Program-made: the position numbers and the translations under genes
Part shown: positions 24,043 through 33,900 of the stretch, piece after piece
How positions within the stretch are numbered: the first letter of the stretch is position 1
How the letters are laid out: the number at the start of each line of letters is the position of its first letter
The notes under the pieces: model-generated
The model's database searches: none
Seen by the model: only the letters and a program-made list of their open reading frames with translations
What the model was told of the DNA's origin: nothing
DNA from: Spirosoma aureum
Lineage (GTDB): Bacteria; Bacteroidota; Bacteroidia; Cytophagales; Spirosomataceae
Assembly (NCBI RefSeq): GCF_011604685.1
Contig: NZ_CP050063.1
Location: 1,076,501 to 1,140,500, forward strand
Direction: 5' to 3'
DNA: 64,000 nt

Positions 24043-26634
24043 TTATCTGAATTGCTGACCAATCGTGAAGTGGAACTGACCCGATGCCTTGTCTTTGATG
24101 CCTGGGATCTTATCGAAACCATATCCATAGTCAATACCGATCAGGCCAAAGGCAGGCATGAAGATCCGCGCACCAAAACCAACCGACCGTTTCAGGTCGA
24201 ATGGATTGTATTGTTTATAACTCGCCCAGTTATTGCCGGCTTCAAGGAATGTTAGCACGAAAATGGTAGCGGATGGGTTAAGCGAAACCGGATACCGTAA
24301 TTCAGCAACGAATTTATTATAAACAACCCCACCCTGACTGCGGGCATTGCCATCGGGAACCCGGTCATAATCGGCGGTATAGACGCTACGGTCATCGTAA
24401 CCGCGTAGACCGATAATGTCCTGTGCCAGCGCAAACTGACCTTGTCCTGCCAGACCTGATCCACCCAGTACAAACCGCTCAAATGGCCCGATCGTTGTGC
24501 GCTTGTTGTAGCTTCCCAAAAAGCCCATATGAGCCCGTGTGTTCAAGACCAGCTTCCCAAACACCGTCTGGAACCAGCTTGCGTCAAACATCCATTTGTG
24601 GTATTCGACAAACTTGTATTTGTCCTCTGGCTTCTCGTTCGTTGTGGTTGTCCGGAAAGCCGAGTAAGGGGGCGTAAACGAGCCGCTTAACGTAAACGAC
24701 GAACCCGAACGCGGGAACTGCGGGTTATCGATACTGTTTCGCGAGATGGTTGTGTTAAATGTGAAGTTGTTCGATATACCGTTTTTATAGCCGATATAGA
24801 ACAAATCCAGGTTATTCAGGTCGTACCGTTGATACGATAACGAATTGCTCAGCGAGAAATAGTCATCAGGAACCTTCAACTGGCGGCCTAACCCAAGGGT
24901 AATTGCGGTATTGGTATACGATCCGGTTGGGGTCCGGCCTTGCAGACTTTGATAAATACTATATGGGTTGCTTGGATCGTAGAACGTTTTATAGACGGTG
25001 TGGCTGGCACTGACGGTAAGTGCATTTGGTTTCCGGCCACCAAGCCAGGGTTCGGTGAACGAGAGTGAATACACCTGATATTGGCTACCATTGGCCTGAA
25101 AACGCAGTTGAACGCGCTGTCCATCGCCAGCGGGTAGTGGACGCCAGGCGCTAAAGTTCGGAATATTACGAGCTGAGAAGTTGTTAAAGGTCAGACCGAG
25201 CGTGCCAACGAAACCCACATAGCCACCCCAACCGCCCGATAATTCGATTTGGTCAGAAGGTTTCTCTTCAACAGTGTACTCAATATCTACCGTACCATCA
25301 CTCTGCGGAACAGGGTTGATCCCAATTTTCTCGGGATCAAAGTAGCCCAGAGTAGCCAGTTCCCGTTGCGTACGAATCAGGTTCGTTTTAGAGAATTTCT
25401 GACCGGGCAGCGTCCGGATGGAGCGCATGACAACGTGATCGCTGGTTTTGGAGTTGCCGTTCAGAATAACACGATTGATCGTGGCCTGCTTTCCTTCAAA
25501 AATTCGAATTTCGAGGTCTATCGAATCACCATCGATGCTTTTTTCGATAGGCTGGGCATTGTAGTACAGATAACCATCGTCCATATACAGCGAACTCAAG
25601 TCCTGTCCGGGATTACCATTCAGCTTTTTCTCCAGGTCTTCCGGGTTATAGACATCGCCCTTCTGAACGCCGAGCACATCACGTAACCGGGTAGCCGGAT
25701 ACAGGTAATTGCCCGAAAAGTCGATATTACGGTAGTAGTATCTATGCCCTTCGTTCAGAGCCATGTTGATATTGATCGTTTTGTCGCTGTTATGAATGAT
25801 GGTATCTTTTTCGATAACAGCATCCCGATAGCCGAGCTTATTATAGTATTCGATCAGTTTCTGCTTGTCTTCCTCGTATTTTTTAGGAACGAATTTCGAC
25901 GGTGTGAACAAACGGCCGAACCGTTTCTCCTTTGTACTCTTCATTTTCATCCGAACGGCTGATTCATCGAGTTCAGTTTGGCCTTCGAATGTGATTTTTG
26001 CAATTTTTACCTTCTGCCCCTTGTCGACCAGCACCCGCATCGTTGCGTTGTTACGGGCACTATCGGGTACGGTCGTAATTTTAACTTTCGTATTGAGATA
26101 GCCTTTGTCTACGAAGAATTTACGGACGGCCATCTGGGTGTTTTTGGTGATTGTATTGGAGACAATCTTACCCAGATTCAGTTTTACCTTGTCTTTAAGC
26201 TGATCTTGCTCGCCTTTTTTGACGCCAAGGAAACTGACTCTATAAAGCCTGGGGCGTTCCTGAACCCGGAACATGAGGGAAACTTTGCCTTCGCCAGCGT
26301 GATTCGCGAACAACTCAACATTATCGAGCAGACCTGATTCCATCAGTTTGCGGACCGATGAGCCAACTGCTTCGCCAGGGATACGAATTTTATCGCCGAC
26401 TTTTAGACCAGCCAGTGATACAAGCGAATTGGGGTCGAGGTAGCGAGTACCTGTTACGGTTAATCCGGCAATTTCATAATCTTTGGGACTGGCGTAGTTC
26501 AGCAGTTCATCGTTGCTGAGTGGCGTTTCTGTACCTCGCCCGACGCCTACCCGTACCTGTGCCTTAAGTGTGGACGGATATAAACTAATGAGCAATAAAA
26601 TGGCTCCCAGTATGAGTTTTATACGGTGTTCCAA
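24043..26634 (-). CDS. bamA: Outer membrane protein assembly factor BamA (TTG start)
   Basis: An 863-residue Omp85 protein that folds and inserts beta-barrels into the outer membrane. After a signal peptide (ILLLISLYPSTLKAQ), POTRA domains span about residues 50-480: YEIAGLTVTGTRYLDPNSL, RLYRVSFLGVKKGE, KVKIAKITFEGQ, HRYYYRNIDFSGN and ATINRVILNGNSKTSDHV. A 16-strand barrel follows, with VLGGSGLAGQGQFALAQDIIGLRGY and the closing GQQFR. The only initiator compatible with the signal peptide is TTG at 26634; the frame is closed 16 nt upstream (stop at 26650-26652) without an ATG. It sits between uppS and two Skp genes, the standard Bacteroidota envelope-biogenesis operon. Confidence 0.95.
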   Translation of the reverse strand: MEHRIKLILGAILLLISLYPSTLKAQVRVGVGRGTETPLSNDELLNYASPKDYEIAGLTVTGTRYLDPNSLVSLAGLKVGDKIRIPGEAVGSSVRKLMESGLLDNVELFANHAGEGKVSLMFRVQERPRLYRVSFLGVKKGEQDQLKDKVKLNLGKIVSNTITKNTQMAVRKFFVDKGYLNTKVKITTVPDSARNNATMRVLVDKGQKVKIAKITFEGQTELDESAVRMKMKSTKEKRFGRLFTPSKFVPKKYEEDKQKLIEYYNKLGYRDAVIEKDTIIHNSDKTININMALNEGHRYYYRNIDFSGNYLYPATRLRDVLGVQKGDVYNPEDLEKKLNGNPGQDLSSLYMDDGYLYYNAQPIEKSIDGDSIDLEIRIFEGKQATINRVILNGNSKTSDHVVMRSIRTLPGQKFSKTNLIRTQRELATLGYFDPEKIGINPVPQSDGTVDIEYTVEEKPSDQIELSGGWGGYVGFVGTLGLTFNNFSARNIPNFSAWRPLPAGDGQRVQLRFQANGSQYQVYSLSFTEPWLGGRKPNALTVSASHTVYKTFYDPSNPYSIYQSLQGRTPTGSYTNTAITLGLGRQLKVPDDYFSLSNSLSYQRYDLNNLDLFYIGYKNGISNNFTFNTTISRNSIDNPQFPRSGSSFTLSGSFTPPYSAFRTTTTNEKPEDKYKFVEYHKWMFDASWFQTVFGKLVLNTRAHMGFLGSYNKRTTIGPFERFVLGGSGLAGQGQFALAQDIIGLRGYDDRSVYTADYDRVPDGNARSQGGVVYNKFVAELRYPVSLNPSATIFVLTFLEAGNNWASYKQYNPFDLKRSVGFGARIFMPAFGLIGIDYGYGFDKIPGIKDKASGQFHFTIGQQFR

Positions 26635-26644
26635 GTGGATTTTC

Positions 26645-26736
26645 AGTTTTCAGTTTTCAGTTTTTCAGGGGCAATGTTTCCAGTTAATGGTGCTCTGCAG
26701 AGCAACTGAAGACGGCAGCACTGTAAACTGAAAACT
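26645..26736 (-). promoter_or_regulatory. Inverted repeat before bamA with TTTTCAG repeats
   Basis: AGTTTTCAGTTT occurs twice in overlap (26645-26656, 26652-26663) and is complementary to AAACTGAAAACT at 26725-26736. Inside lies the perfect palindrome GCTCTGCAGAGC (26692-26703). The whole structure fills the uppS-bamA gap and ends about 10 nt from the bamA start. Confidence 0.45.
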
Positions 26737-27474
26737 TTATTTTACTAGTTGTTCGCTGGTTTTGCCAAACCGGCGTTCTCGTTGTTGATAACTCAAAATG
26801 GCTTCATACAAATGGTTTCTCCGGAAATCGGGCCAGAGCACATCGGGCATGTAAAGTTCCGAATAGGCCAGCTGCCAAAGCATGAAGTTACTGATACGCA
26901 TTTCGCCACTCGTTCGGATCATCAGCTCAGGATCGGGGATGCCGTCCGTTGTGAGATAGCTTCCGAATAGCGACTCATTTATTTCACTCATTGCCAGCCT
27001 GCCATTGCTTACATCTGTAGCAATCTGCCGAACTGCTTCCAGAATTTCCCAGCGTCCACTATAACTTAATGCCAATACCAGCGTTAGACCAGTATTCCCC
27101 GATGTTTCGCGCATCGCTTCTGCCAGTTCGCGCTGGCAGTCAGACGGTAAGCTCTCCGTGTTGCCGATGGTCGTCAGTCGCACGTTGTTATCCATGAGGG
27201 TTTTTATTTCACCCCTAATGGTGTGAACCAACAGTGTCATGAGCGCATCGACTTCAAATTTTGGTCGATTCCAGTTCTCTGTTGAAAAGGCATACAGCGT
27301 TAAAAACTTAACGCCCAGCTCGGCACAGCCCTCCGTTACTTCGCGCACAGCCTTAATGGCATTCCGATGGCCAAACACCCGGGCAGCTCCCTGCCGTTTT
27401 GCCCAACGTCCGTTTCCGTCCATGATAACGGCTATATGTTGAGGCAGATTGCTCGGGTCAATGAGTTCCTTCAT
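26737..27474 (-). CDS. uppS: Undecaprenyl diphosphate synthase (isoprenyl transferase)
   Basis: A 245-residue cis-prenyltransferase that extends farnesyl diphosphate with eight isopentenyl units to the C55 carrier for peptidoglycan and surface glycans. Motifs include the catalytic Asp in IMDGNGRWAKRQG (about 17-29), then VFGHRNAIKAVREV, FSTENWNRP, ALSYSGRWEI and the C-terminal PELMIRTSGEMRISNFMLWQ with the Mg-binding region. Length and motifs are complete. It is the first gene of the leftward operon with bamA and two ompH genes. Confidence 0.96.
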   Translation of the reverse strand: MKELIDPSNLPQHIAVIMDGNGRWAKRQGAARVFGHRNAIKAVREVTEGCAELGVKFLTLYAFSTENWNRPKFEVDALMTLLVHTIRGEIKTLMDNNVRLTTIGNTESLPSDCQRELAEAMRETSGNTGLTLVLALSYSGRWEILEAVRQIATDVSNGRLAMSEINESLFGSYLTTDGIPDPELMIRTSGEMRISNFMLWQLAYSELYMPDVLWPDFRRNHLYEAILSYQQRERRFGKTSEQLVK

Positions 27475-27511
27475 CCCAATTGGGGAGTTTTAACTTTATT
27501 TAACAAGACCG

Positions 27512-27519
27512 CGAAGGTA
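27512..27519 (-). promoter_or_regulatory. Candidate -7 element of the uppS-bamA operon
   Basis: The reverse strand reads TACCTTCG, one mismatch from TAnnTTTG, 38 nt before the uppS ATG. No clear TTG lies at -33. Confidence 0.3.
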
Positions 27520-27662
27520 CGAAAATTTAGTCAGTAAGTCAGTAGGTTAATTGACAGTTCTGCGATAGCCAGTAGCGGTCATCGGCAGACGGTATTGATT
27601 CGGCCACTTGCTATTGACTACCCGCGTTTGTCTATGGTCGGTCCACTATTCCTCAACTCTCT

Positions 27663-27670
27663 TATCTTTG
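27663..27670 (+). promoter_or_regulatory. Candidate -7 element of the fasciclin gene
   Basis: TATCTTTG is an exact TAnnTTTG match 70 nt before the ATG at 27741. The -33 region is not convincing. Confidence 0.35.
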
Positions 27671-27740
27671 CTGAAAGGAAACATAACCCGATCCGTTACG
27701 TTTAACGCACGTAGACCTATTATTTCATCGTTCATTCTGT

Positions 27741-28697
27741 ATGAATACCCCTTTTTCGTTGCTCCTGAGCCGATTGGCTATTTTCGGGCTGTTGCTAACG
27801 GCATCGCTGAGTTGTACTAAAAAAGATGATACGGTTGCTGATCCGAAAACCATAACGGATCAGATCCTGGAAGATAAGCAGTATACATTACTGCGCTCAG
27901 CCATGATGTATTCTGGCGCCGGTGATGCGCTTAAAGCGGCTAACCTGACATTTTTCGCGCCAAATGATGCTGCCTTTCAGGCGTCCGGAATAACATCCGA
28001 AGCCATGATCATGGCCATGACTAAAGATCAGGTAAAGAATATTCTGCTGTATCATGTGCTATACGCACCCGTTACGATCGCCAAGATTCCAACTGGTCAG
28101 AATGCCGTTCAGACGGCTAGCCAGGGTGTGGCCTACATAAACAACACGGGTGGAGGAACGATTTACGTCAATAATGCGAAAATTACACAGCCCGATATCA
28201 AAGCCGCTAATGGAATTATTCACATTATTGATCGGGTGTTGACTCCTTCTACGGGTTCGGTTCTGACAACAATTCAGGGAAATTCTAAACTAACCTTTCT
28301 GGCAGCTGCCATAAAACGGATTGGTGCTACCAATTCAACGCTCGTGACTTCGCTCAGTAATACGTCGTCTGGAAATCCACTGACGATTTTTGCGCCGAAT
28401 GATGATGCCTTTATTGCCGCTGGTTATAAAACGCTATCTTCAGTCGAGACGGCTGCGCCATTGGCGCTTTCGTCATTAGTGTCCTACCATGTTTTACCTG
28501 GAGCCTCGTTGACCTACCAGATCCAGACGGGTTCGGTTAACACCTTGTTGAGCAATAGCAAGCTTAATTTAACGGCCACTAATGGTGTTGTGACGGTTAA
28601 GGGGAATAAAAATTCAACGGCGGCCACAATCAAAACCGCCGATCTGGTTGCCAACAACGGAGTCATTCATATTATTGACCAGGTGTTGCAACCCTGA
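27741..28697 (+). CDS. Lipoprotein with two fasciclin (FAS1) domains
   Basis: A 318-residue product with a lipoprotein signal (FGLLLTASLSC; Cys about 25). Two FAS1 repeats follow, about 40-170 and 180-318. Each has the conserved pair of boxes: LTFFAPNDAAF with NGIIHIIDRVLTPS in the first, LTIFAPNDDAF with NGVIHIIDQVLQP in the second. The YH motifs are LLYHVLYAP and LVSYHVLPGA. FAS1 proteins mediate adhesion or bind polysaccharide at the surface. It is followed 38 nt later by a metallo-beta-lactamase-fold gene. Confidence 0.92.
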   Translation: MNTPFSLLLSRLAIFGLLLTASLSCTKKDDTVADPKTITDQILEDKQYTLLRSAMMYSGAGDALKAANLTFFAPNDAAFQASGITSEAMIMAMTKDQVKNILLYHVLYAPVTIAKIPTGQNAVQTASQGVAYINNTGGGTIYVNNAKITQPDIKAANGIIHIIDRVLTPSTGSVLTTIQGNSKLTFLAAAIKRIGATNSTLVTSLSNTSSGNPLTIFAPNDDAFIAAGYKTLSSVETAAPLALSSLVSYHVLPGASLTYQIQTGSVNTLLSNSKLNLTATNGVVTVKGNKNSTAATIKTADLVANNGVIHIIDQVLQP

Positions 28698-28735
28698 TCA
28701 AATCGGTTGATTCACCGATTTACCTGCTTCTCACT

Positions 28736-29791
28736 ATGTGGTCTAAACTACTACTTATACTGGGGTTATTGATTCTGGTAGTTATCATAATGGCCGTAGT
28801 AGTAGGCTATATGGTTTCGGGTCCCCGGTATAGGGGGCCAGTGAGCGATCATTTCGACGGAAAGGAATTTCATAATCTTAATGATGTGCAAGCCAAAGGA
28901 TTTCGGGAAGTCATTGGCTGGATGATAAACCGCCAGCAGGGACCCTGGCCCGCTTATCATGATGACCAGCCTGGTCCGCCACCACCGGCACGCGTAAATG
29001 GTCGAACGGTACGGGTAACATTTATCAACCATTCAACGGTGTTGCTTCAGTTCGATGGACTCAACGTACTGACTGACCCCATTTATTACGAACGGACCAG
29101 CCCGTTTCAGTTTGCCGGACCAAAGCGCAACAACCCGCCCGGTATTCGGTTTGATGATCTTCCTAAAATCGATGTGCTGCTGTTAAGCCACAATCATTGG
29201 GACCACCTGGATATTGGAACCGTCCGGAAACTCTGTAACCGAGACCAGCCAAGGGTATTTTGCTCGCTCGGCGTAAAGGCATTTCTGGAAAAAGAGGGTT
29301 GTCGTAACGTTCAGGAAATGGATTGGCACCAGTCGCTTGCTGTGAACGACAGCACAAAAATTCACTGTGTTCCGGCACAGCATTTTTCAGGGCGGGGACT
29401 GTTTGATCGGAATGCTACCCTATGGGCTGGCTATATAATTGACAGCAAAGTCGCCGGAAAATTGTATTTTGTGGGTGATACGGGGTATGGTCCTTTTTTG
29501 AAGGATATTGGCCGACAGTTTGGCCCGTTACGGCTGGCATTGATACCGATTGGCGCTTATAAACCACCGTGGTTTATGTCGCCAATTCACTGTTCGCCGG
29601 TCGAAGCTGTGCAGATACATACCGATGTTCGATCAGAACAAAGTGTGGCGATTCACTTCGGAACGTTCCCACTGGCCGATGACGGAGCAACCGAACCGGT
29701 AGACGATTTGGTAAAGGCTTTAGTAGCGAAAAACATACCGGCGGATCGCTTCAAGGCGTTAAAAGCAGGAACAAGTTTCGTGTTAAACTGA
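28736..29791 (+). CDS. Membrane-anchored metallo-beta-lactamase-fold hydrolase (NAPE-PLD/UlaG-like)
   Basis: This 351-residue protein has one N-terminal membrane helix (about 4-25). The catalytic domain carries the metal motif SHNHWDHLD (HxHxDH, about residue 143), a further His in VPAQHFSGRG, the Asp in FVGDTGYGPF and a final His in VAIHFGTFPLADDG. The proline-rich GPPPPARVNGRTVRVTF and INHSTVLLQFDGLNVLTDP segments are typical of the NAPE-hydrolysing phospholipase D-like branch. The real substrate is unknown; phospholipid or lactone hydrolysis is possible. Confidence 0.85.
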   Translation: MWSKLLLILGLLILVVIIMAVVVGYMVSGPRYRGPVSDHFDGKEFHNLNDVQAKGFREVIGWMINRQQGPWPAYHDDQPGPPPPARVNGRTVRVTFINHSTVLLQFDGLNVLTDPIYYERTSPFQFAGPKRNNPPGIRFDDLPKIDVLLLSHNHWDHLDIGTVRKLCNRDQPRVFCSLGVKAFLEKEGCRNVQEMDWHQSLAVNDSTKIHCVPAQHFSGRGLFDRNATLWAGYIIDSKVAGKLYFVGDTGYGPFLKDIGRQFGPLRLALIPIGAYKPPWFMSPIHCSPVEAVQIHTDVRSEQSVAIHFGTFPLADDGATEPVDDLVKALVAKNIPADRFKALKAGTSFVLN

Positions 29792-29877
29792 AAAAAAATA
29801 CGCGTCTTCCCAACGTTACGCCACGATAGAGGGTCATTATGCGTATTACCTAGTATCTCTTTTGTTAATCTAATTCC

Positions 29878-30762
29878 ATGCGTAAGCTTCATTTAACTAT
29901 TTTCAGTGCCTTATTGATCAGTGGACTAGCCGGTTGTTCAACGCAAAATGTTGACCCATCGAGTGCTTACTATGATCAGAACGATGCCGACATTCAGGCC
30001 TATGCTACCGCTAAAGGCTTGAACGGTAAGACAACAAACACAGGGCTGTATTATGCCATAACACAACCTAATACGGCTGGTAAGCTGGCTGTTCCTGGCG
30101 AAGAAGTAGAATTCACATACAAGTCCTATAACCTGAGCGGTGCCTTTGTTGACAGTACGCTAAAAGATAGGCCTGTCTACTATCCGCTCGGAATTCAATC
30201 GATTCTGGCTGGTCTGGAGGAAGGCTTGACGCTAATGCACGAAGGCGAAAAAGCTACCTTTCTGATTCCATCGTATCTGGCTTATGGCAATAGCGCCAAT
30301 GGTGCTAATCTGCCGGCTTATTCGGTTGTTCGATTTGACGTGCAAATGAACAAATCCCGTACAGAAGATCAGCAGATCAGGCAGCATATTGCCGAAAAGA
30401 AATTAACCGTGACTGATTCTTCAGGGACGGGGCTGAGAATCGTTAAAACAGTAACCAATCCAACTGGTGCAACACTGGCCGCTGGTCAGACAATTACCAT
30501 ACGGTATTTAGGCAAACAGCTTCGTGCGGCTTCTGCTTTCGATAGTACCGGAACAGGTACATTTGACGCTGTTTTAGGGCAGAATAAGTACGTTAAAGGC
30601 TTTGAGGAAGGTTTATCAAAGCTTCGGGTTGGCGAAAAAGCAACGATATTATTTCCTTCATCGATTGGGTATGGAACAACGGGTGTTGTTAGCAATAATC
30701 GATATGTCATAACGCCTTATGCACCACTGCGTTTTGATCTGGAAGTAGTTTCTGCGAAGTAA
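29878..30762 (+). CDS. Lipoprotein with two FKBP-type peptidyl-prolyl isomerase domains
   Basis: A 294-residue product with a lipoprotein signal (ALLISGLAGC; Cys about 20) and two FKBP domains (about 70-165 and 195-293). Both keep the Phe-Asp pair (AFVDSTLKD; AFDSTGTG) and the Tyr-Gly loop (LAYGNSANG; IGYGTTGVV). The active-site Trp of FKBP12 is replaced by Leu (LAGLEEGL) in the first domain and Phe (VKGFEEGL) in the second, which may weaken activity. It is probably a periplasmic or surface folding factor. A strong terminator follows. Confidence 0.9.
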   Translation: MRKLHLTIFSALLISGLAGCSTQNVDPSSAYYDQNDADIQAYATAKGLNGKTTNTGLYYAITQPNTAGKLAVPGEEVEFTYKSYNLSGAFVDSTLKDRPVYYPLGIQSILAGLEEGLTLMHEGEKATFLIPSYLAYGNSANGANLPAYSVVRFDVQMNKSRTEDQQIRQHIAEKKLTVTDSSGTGLRIVKTVTNPTGATLAAGQTITIRYLGKQLRAASAFDSTGTGTFDAVLGQNKYVKGFEEGLSKLRVGEKATILFPSSIGYGTTGVVSNNRYVITPYAPLRFDLEVVSAK

Positions 30763-30790
30763 ATTTCTGACCTAATAGTTGGTCTATTCC

Positions 30791-30821
30791 ATGGCCTGCG
30801 CATGAGCGCAGGCCATTTTTT
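30791..30821 (+). terminator. Terminator after the FKBP gene
   Basis: An 11-bp GC-rich stem ATGGCCTGCGC (30791-30801) with GCGCAGGCCAT (30806-30816), loop ATGA, followed by TTTTTAT. Confidence 0.92.
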
Positions 30822-30996
30822 ATGTTGTCTGACAAGCCTGTTTTCTGATGAATCGATTCAACAAAGCAATAGACAGTTTCTGGTTTGTAAAAAGCAGGTA
30901 TTTGGCGTATGCTAATTTTAATTGTAATAGATCGTGATTAAGTAGGCGTTAATGAAATATTATTCTACATTACGTTTTATCTTAAAAATATAAACT

Positions 30997-33900
30997 ATGC
31001 GCTACAACTATTCTATGAATCATTGTATGTTAAGTGTCATCTTGTTACTGGTGACATTTTCAACAGCCCTGGCTCAGGGCGTTCGGGGCCGCATAACGGA
31101 TGCAATGACCAAAGCGTCCATCCCAGGAGCAACGATTGTCGTTGTGAATTCAAACGTTGGAACTACTGCTGATGCCAGTGGCGACTATACGCTCAAATTG
31201 AATCCGGGGAGCTATAGCCTCCGTGTTAGTTTTGTCGGTTATCAAACCCAATCCGTTACTGTAAACGTTAGCGGTAATGAAACGGTAGATGTTGCTCTTA
31301 CAGAAACAACAGCATCTTTATCCGAAGTGGTTGTAACAGGAACAAGAAGTGCAGGCCGTGTGAAAACTGAAAGCCCTGTTCCTGTTGATATCATCAGCAT
31401 GCAACAGTTAACGACACAGGCTCCGCAGAACAACCTGAATCAAATTCTGAATATGGTTGCTCCTTCGTTTACGTCCAACACGGCAACAGTGGCCGACGGG
31501 ACAGACCACATCGATCCTGCACAATTAAGAGGTTTAGGCCCTGATCAGGTGTTAGTGTTACTGAATGGCAAAAGAAGACATACATCGTCGTTGGTAAACG
31601 TGAACGGTACACCTGGCCGTGGTTCGGTAGGTACGGACTTAAATGCAATTCCTGCCTTTGCTATTGATCGAATCGAAGTTTTACGGGATGGAGCTGCCGC
31701 ACAGTATGGATCTGATGCCATTGCCGGAATCATCAACGTAAAAATGAAAGAATCGACCGGGAAGTTAGCCTTATCCGTATATGGAGGTGGTAACTTTTCG
31801 CAAGGGTCAAACAACTTTAAAGGCGGAATGGATGGCAGAAATCTGCAAATAGACGCAAACTATGGCGTTCGCATTGGTAAAGCTGGGTTCATTAACGTTA
31901 CGGGGTCGGCACAAATGAGAAATTCAACGAGTCGCGCCATGCCAACAACCAGTACGCTTTTCAACCGCTACAATGCCATTGAATATAGAACACTACAGGC
32001 AGGTGGAAATGTGAATACATTGCCTACTTCTATCGACGCGATCAAGAAAGGCGCTTTAGGGGTAACTTATTTCGATGCAGCTACGCAGGCCAGCATTGCA
32101 GGGGCAAGTACGATTGCCGATTTACGTACAATTCTTGCGCCCGACGTAACCGACAATGAATTGGCGGCCCGTGGACTGCAACGAAGTGATTTCAACATGC
32201 GTGTCGGTCAGTCCAATTTAAAGAGCATCCAGTTTTTCGCCAATTCTGCTATTCCCATCAATGAGAATCATGAGTTCTATGCGTTTGGTGGCTATGGTAG
32301 ACGGACCGGAGATGCCGCTGGTTTCTACCGGAATCCTAACCAGGCACGTGCCTACACAGGTATTTTCATCAATGGGTTCCTGCCAGAAATTCATTCTGAA
32401 ATTATTGATGCTTCATTTGCCGCCGGTTTTCGGGGAAAATTGGGCTCATTTAATTATGACCTGAGCAATACGTTTGGATCAAACACTTTTAACTATGGTG
32501 TAGAAAATACGGTAAATGCTACATTATTAGATAAGTCGCCAACTGTATTCAAGGCAGGCGGATTAAACTTCAAGCAAAACACGATTAACTTCGACCTGAG
32601 TCGCAAGTTCGGTGTACTTTCTGGCTTAAACCTGGCTTTTGGGGCAGAAGGTCGTTTTGAAAGCTACCGGATAAAGGCGGGTGATGAAAACTCGTGGGCC
32701 AGATACGACGTGAACGGGCAGGTAATTACGACGTCGACTCAGGTAGCGCCTTCTGATTTCTTTGGCAGTGCTCGTCCCGGTGGTTCACAAGTGTTTCCTG
32801 GGTTCAGGCCGGAAAACGAGAGTGCCACAAAAGATGCTAACCGGCAAAGCATGGCTCTGTATGCCGACGCTGAGTTAGACGTAACCAGCCGATGGCTGGT
32901 AGAAGGGGCAGTTCGGTTCGAGAATTATTCGGATTTTGGCAGCACAACCAATTTCAAATTAGCTACACGCTATAAACTGACCAACAACATCAACATTCGT
33001 GGAGCTGCTTCAACCGGGTTCCGCGCCCCTTCGCTGGCTCAGATTTACTTTAACTCAACGTCTACTCAATTTGTAGGGGGCGTTCCATTCGAGGTGGGTA
33101 CATTCAGTAATGCGTCCAGGCCCGCCGAATTGCTGGGAATTCCGAAATTAAAACAGGAAGAGTCAAGAAGTATTAGCGCAGGCTTCACCGCGAAAATACC
33201 TGGCGCCAATTTAACAATTACGGCGGATGGTTATTTTATACGAATTAATGATCGGGTAATCCTGACCGATCAATTTGCAAGACCTTCGAATAGTGCAGCT
33301 CCTTCTCCTACATTCTTCTTTCCGGAAGGGACCCCTCAAAGACAATTACAAAATCTATTTGATCAGGCCAATGCTACTGCAGCTACGTTCTTCTCAAATG
33401 CGATTGACACCGAATCAAAAGGTATTGATTTAGTGATTTCACATCGGGCTACGTTTGGCGGTGGTATTTCTCTGAGAAGTGATTTAGCCGGTACGGTGTC
33501 ACAAACAAAACAGGTTGGCGACATCAAGGCATCTAAAATTCTGGCCGACAATGGTCAGATTAACCGGTATTACTCAGAAATGTCAAGAGTTTATCTACAG
33601 GAAGCGGTGCCAAGAGCTAAATTTAACCTGAGCAATACGCTAACTCTGAATAAATTTGATTTCTTCCTGAGAAACGTGTATTTCGGTAAAGTTACAGACC
33701 CCAACACGGTTGATGTGAATGGAGATGGCATTATCGGTGCCATTATTGTGAATGGTCAGGCGGTTGAAAATGAACACCCGGTTTGGGGAGGAAGGGTAAT
33801 TACTGATCTGTCAATTGGTTATCAAGTCAATAATGCCTTAAAAGTGGTTGTGGGAGCAAATAACATTTTTGATATTTATCCAGACAAAAACTATGGTCCT

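Noticed and set aside
25249..26337. Rightward frames of 145 and 119 codons opposite bamA
   Set aside because: They mirror POTRA-coding DNA; no initiation context and no family resemblance.
26638..26670. Tandem CAGTTTT units as a CRISPR-like or satellite array
   Set aside because: Only about three 7-nt units without spacers; better explained as one arm of a local inverted repeat.
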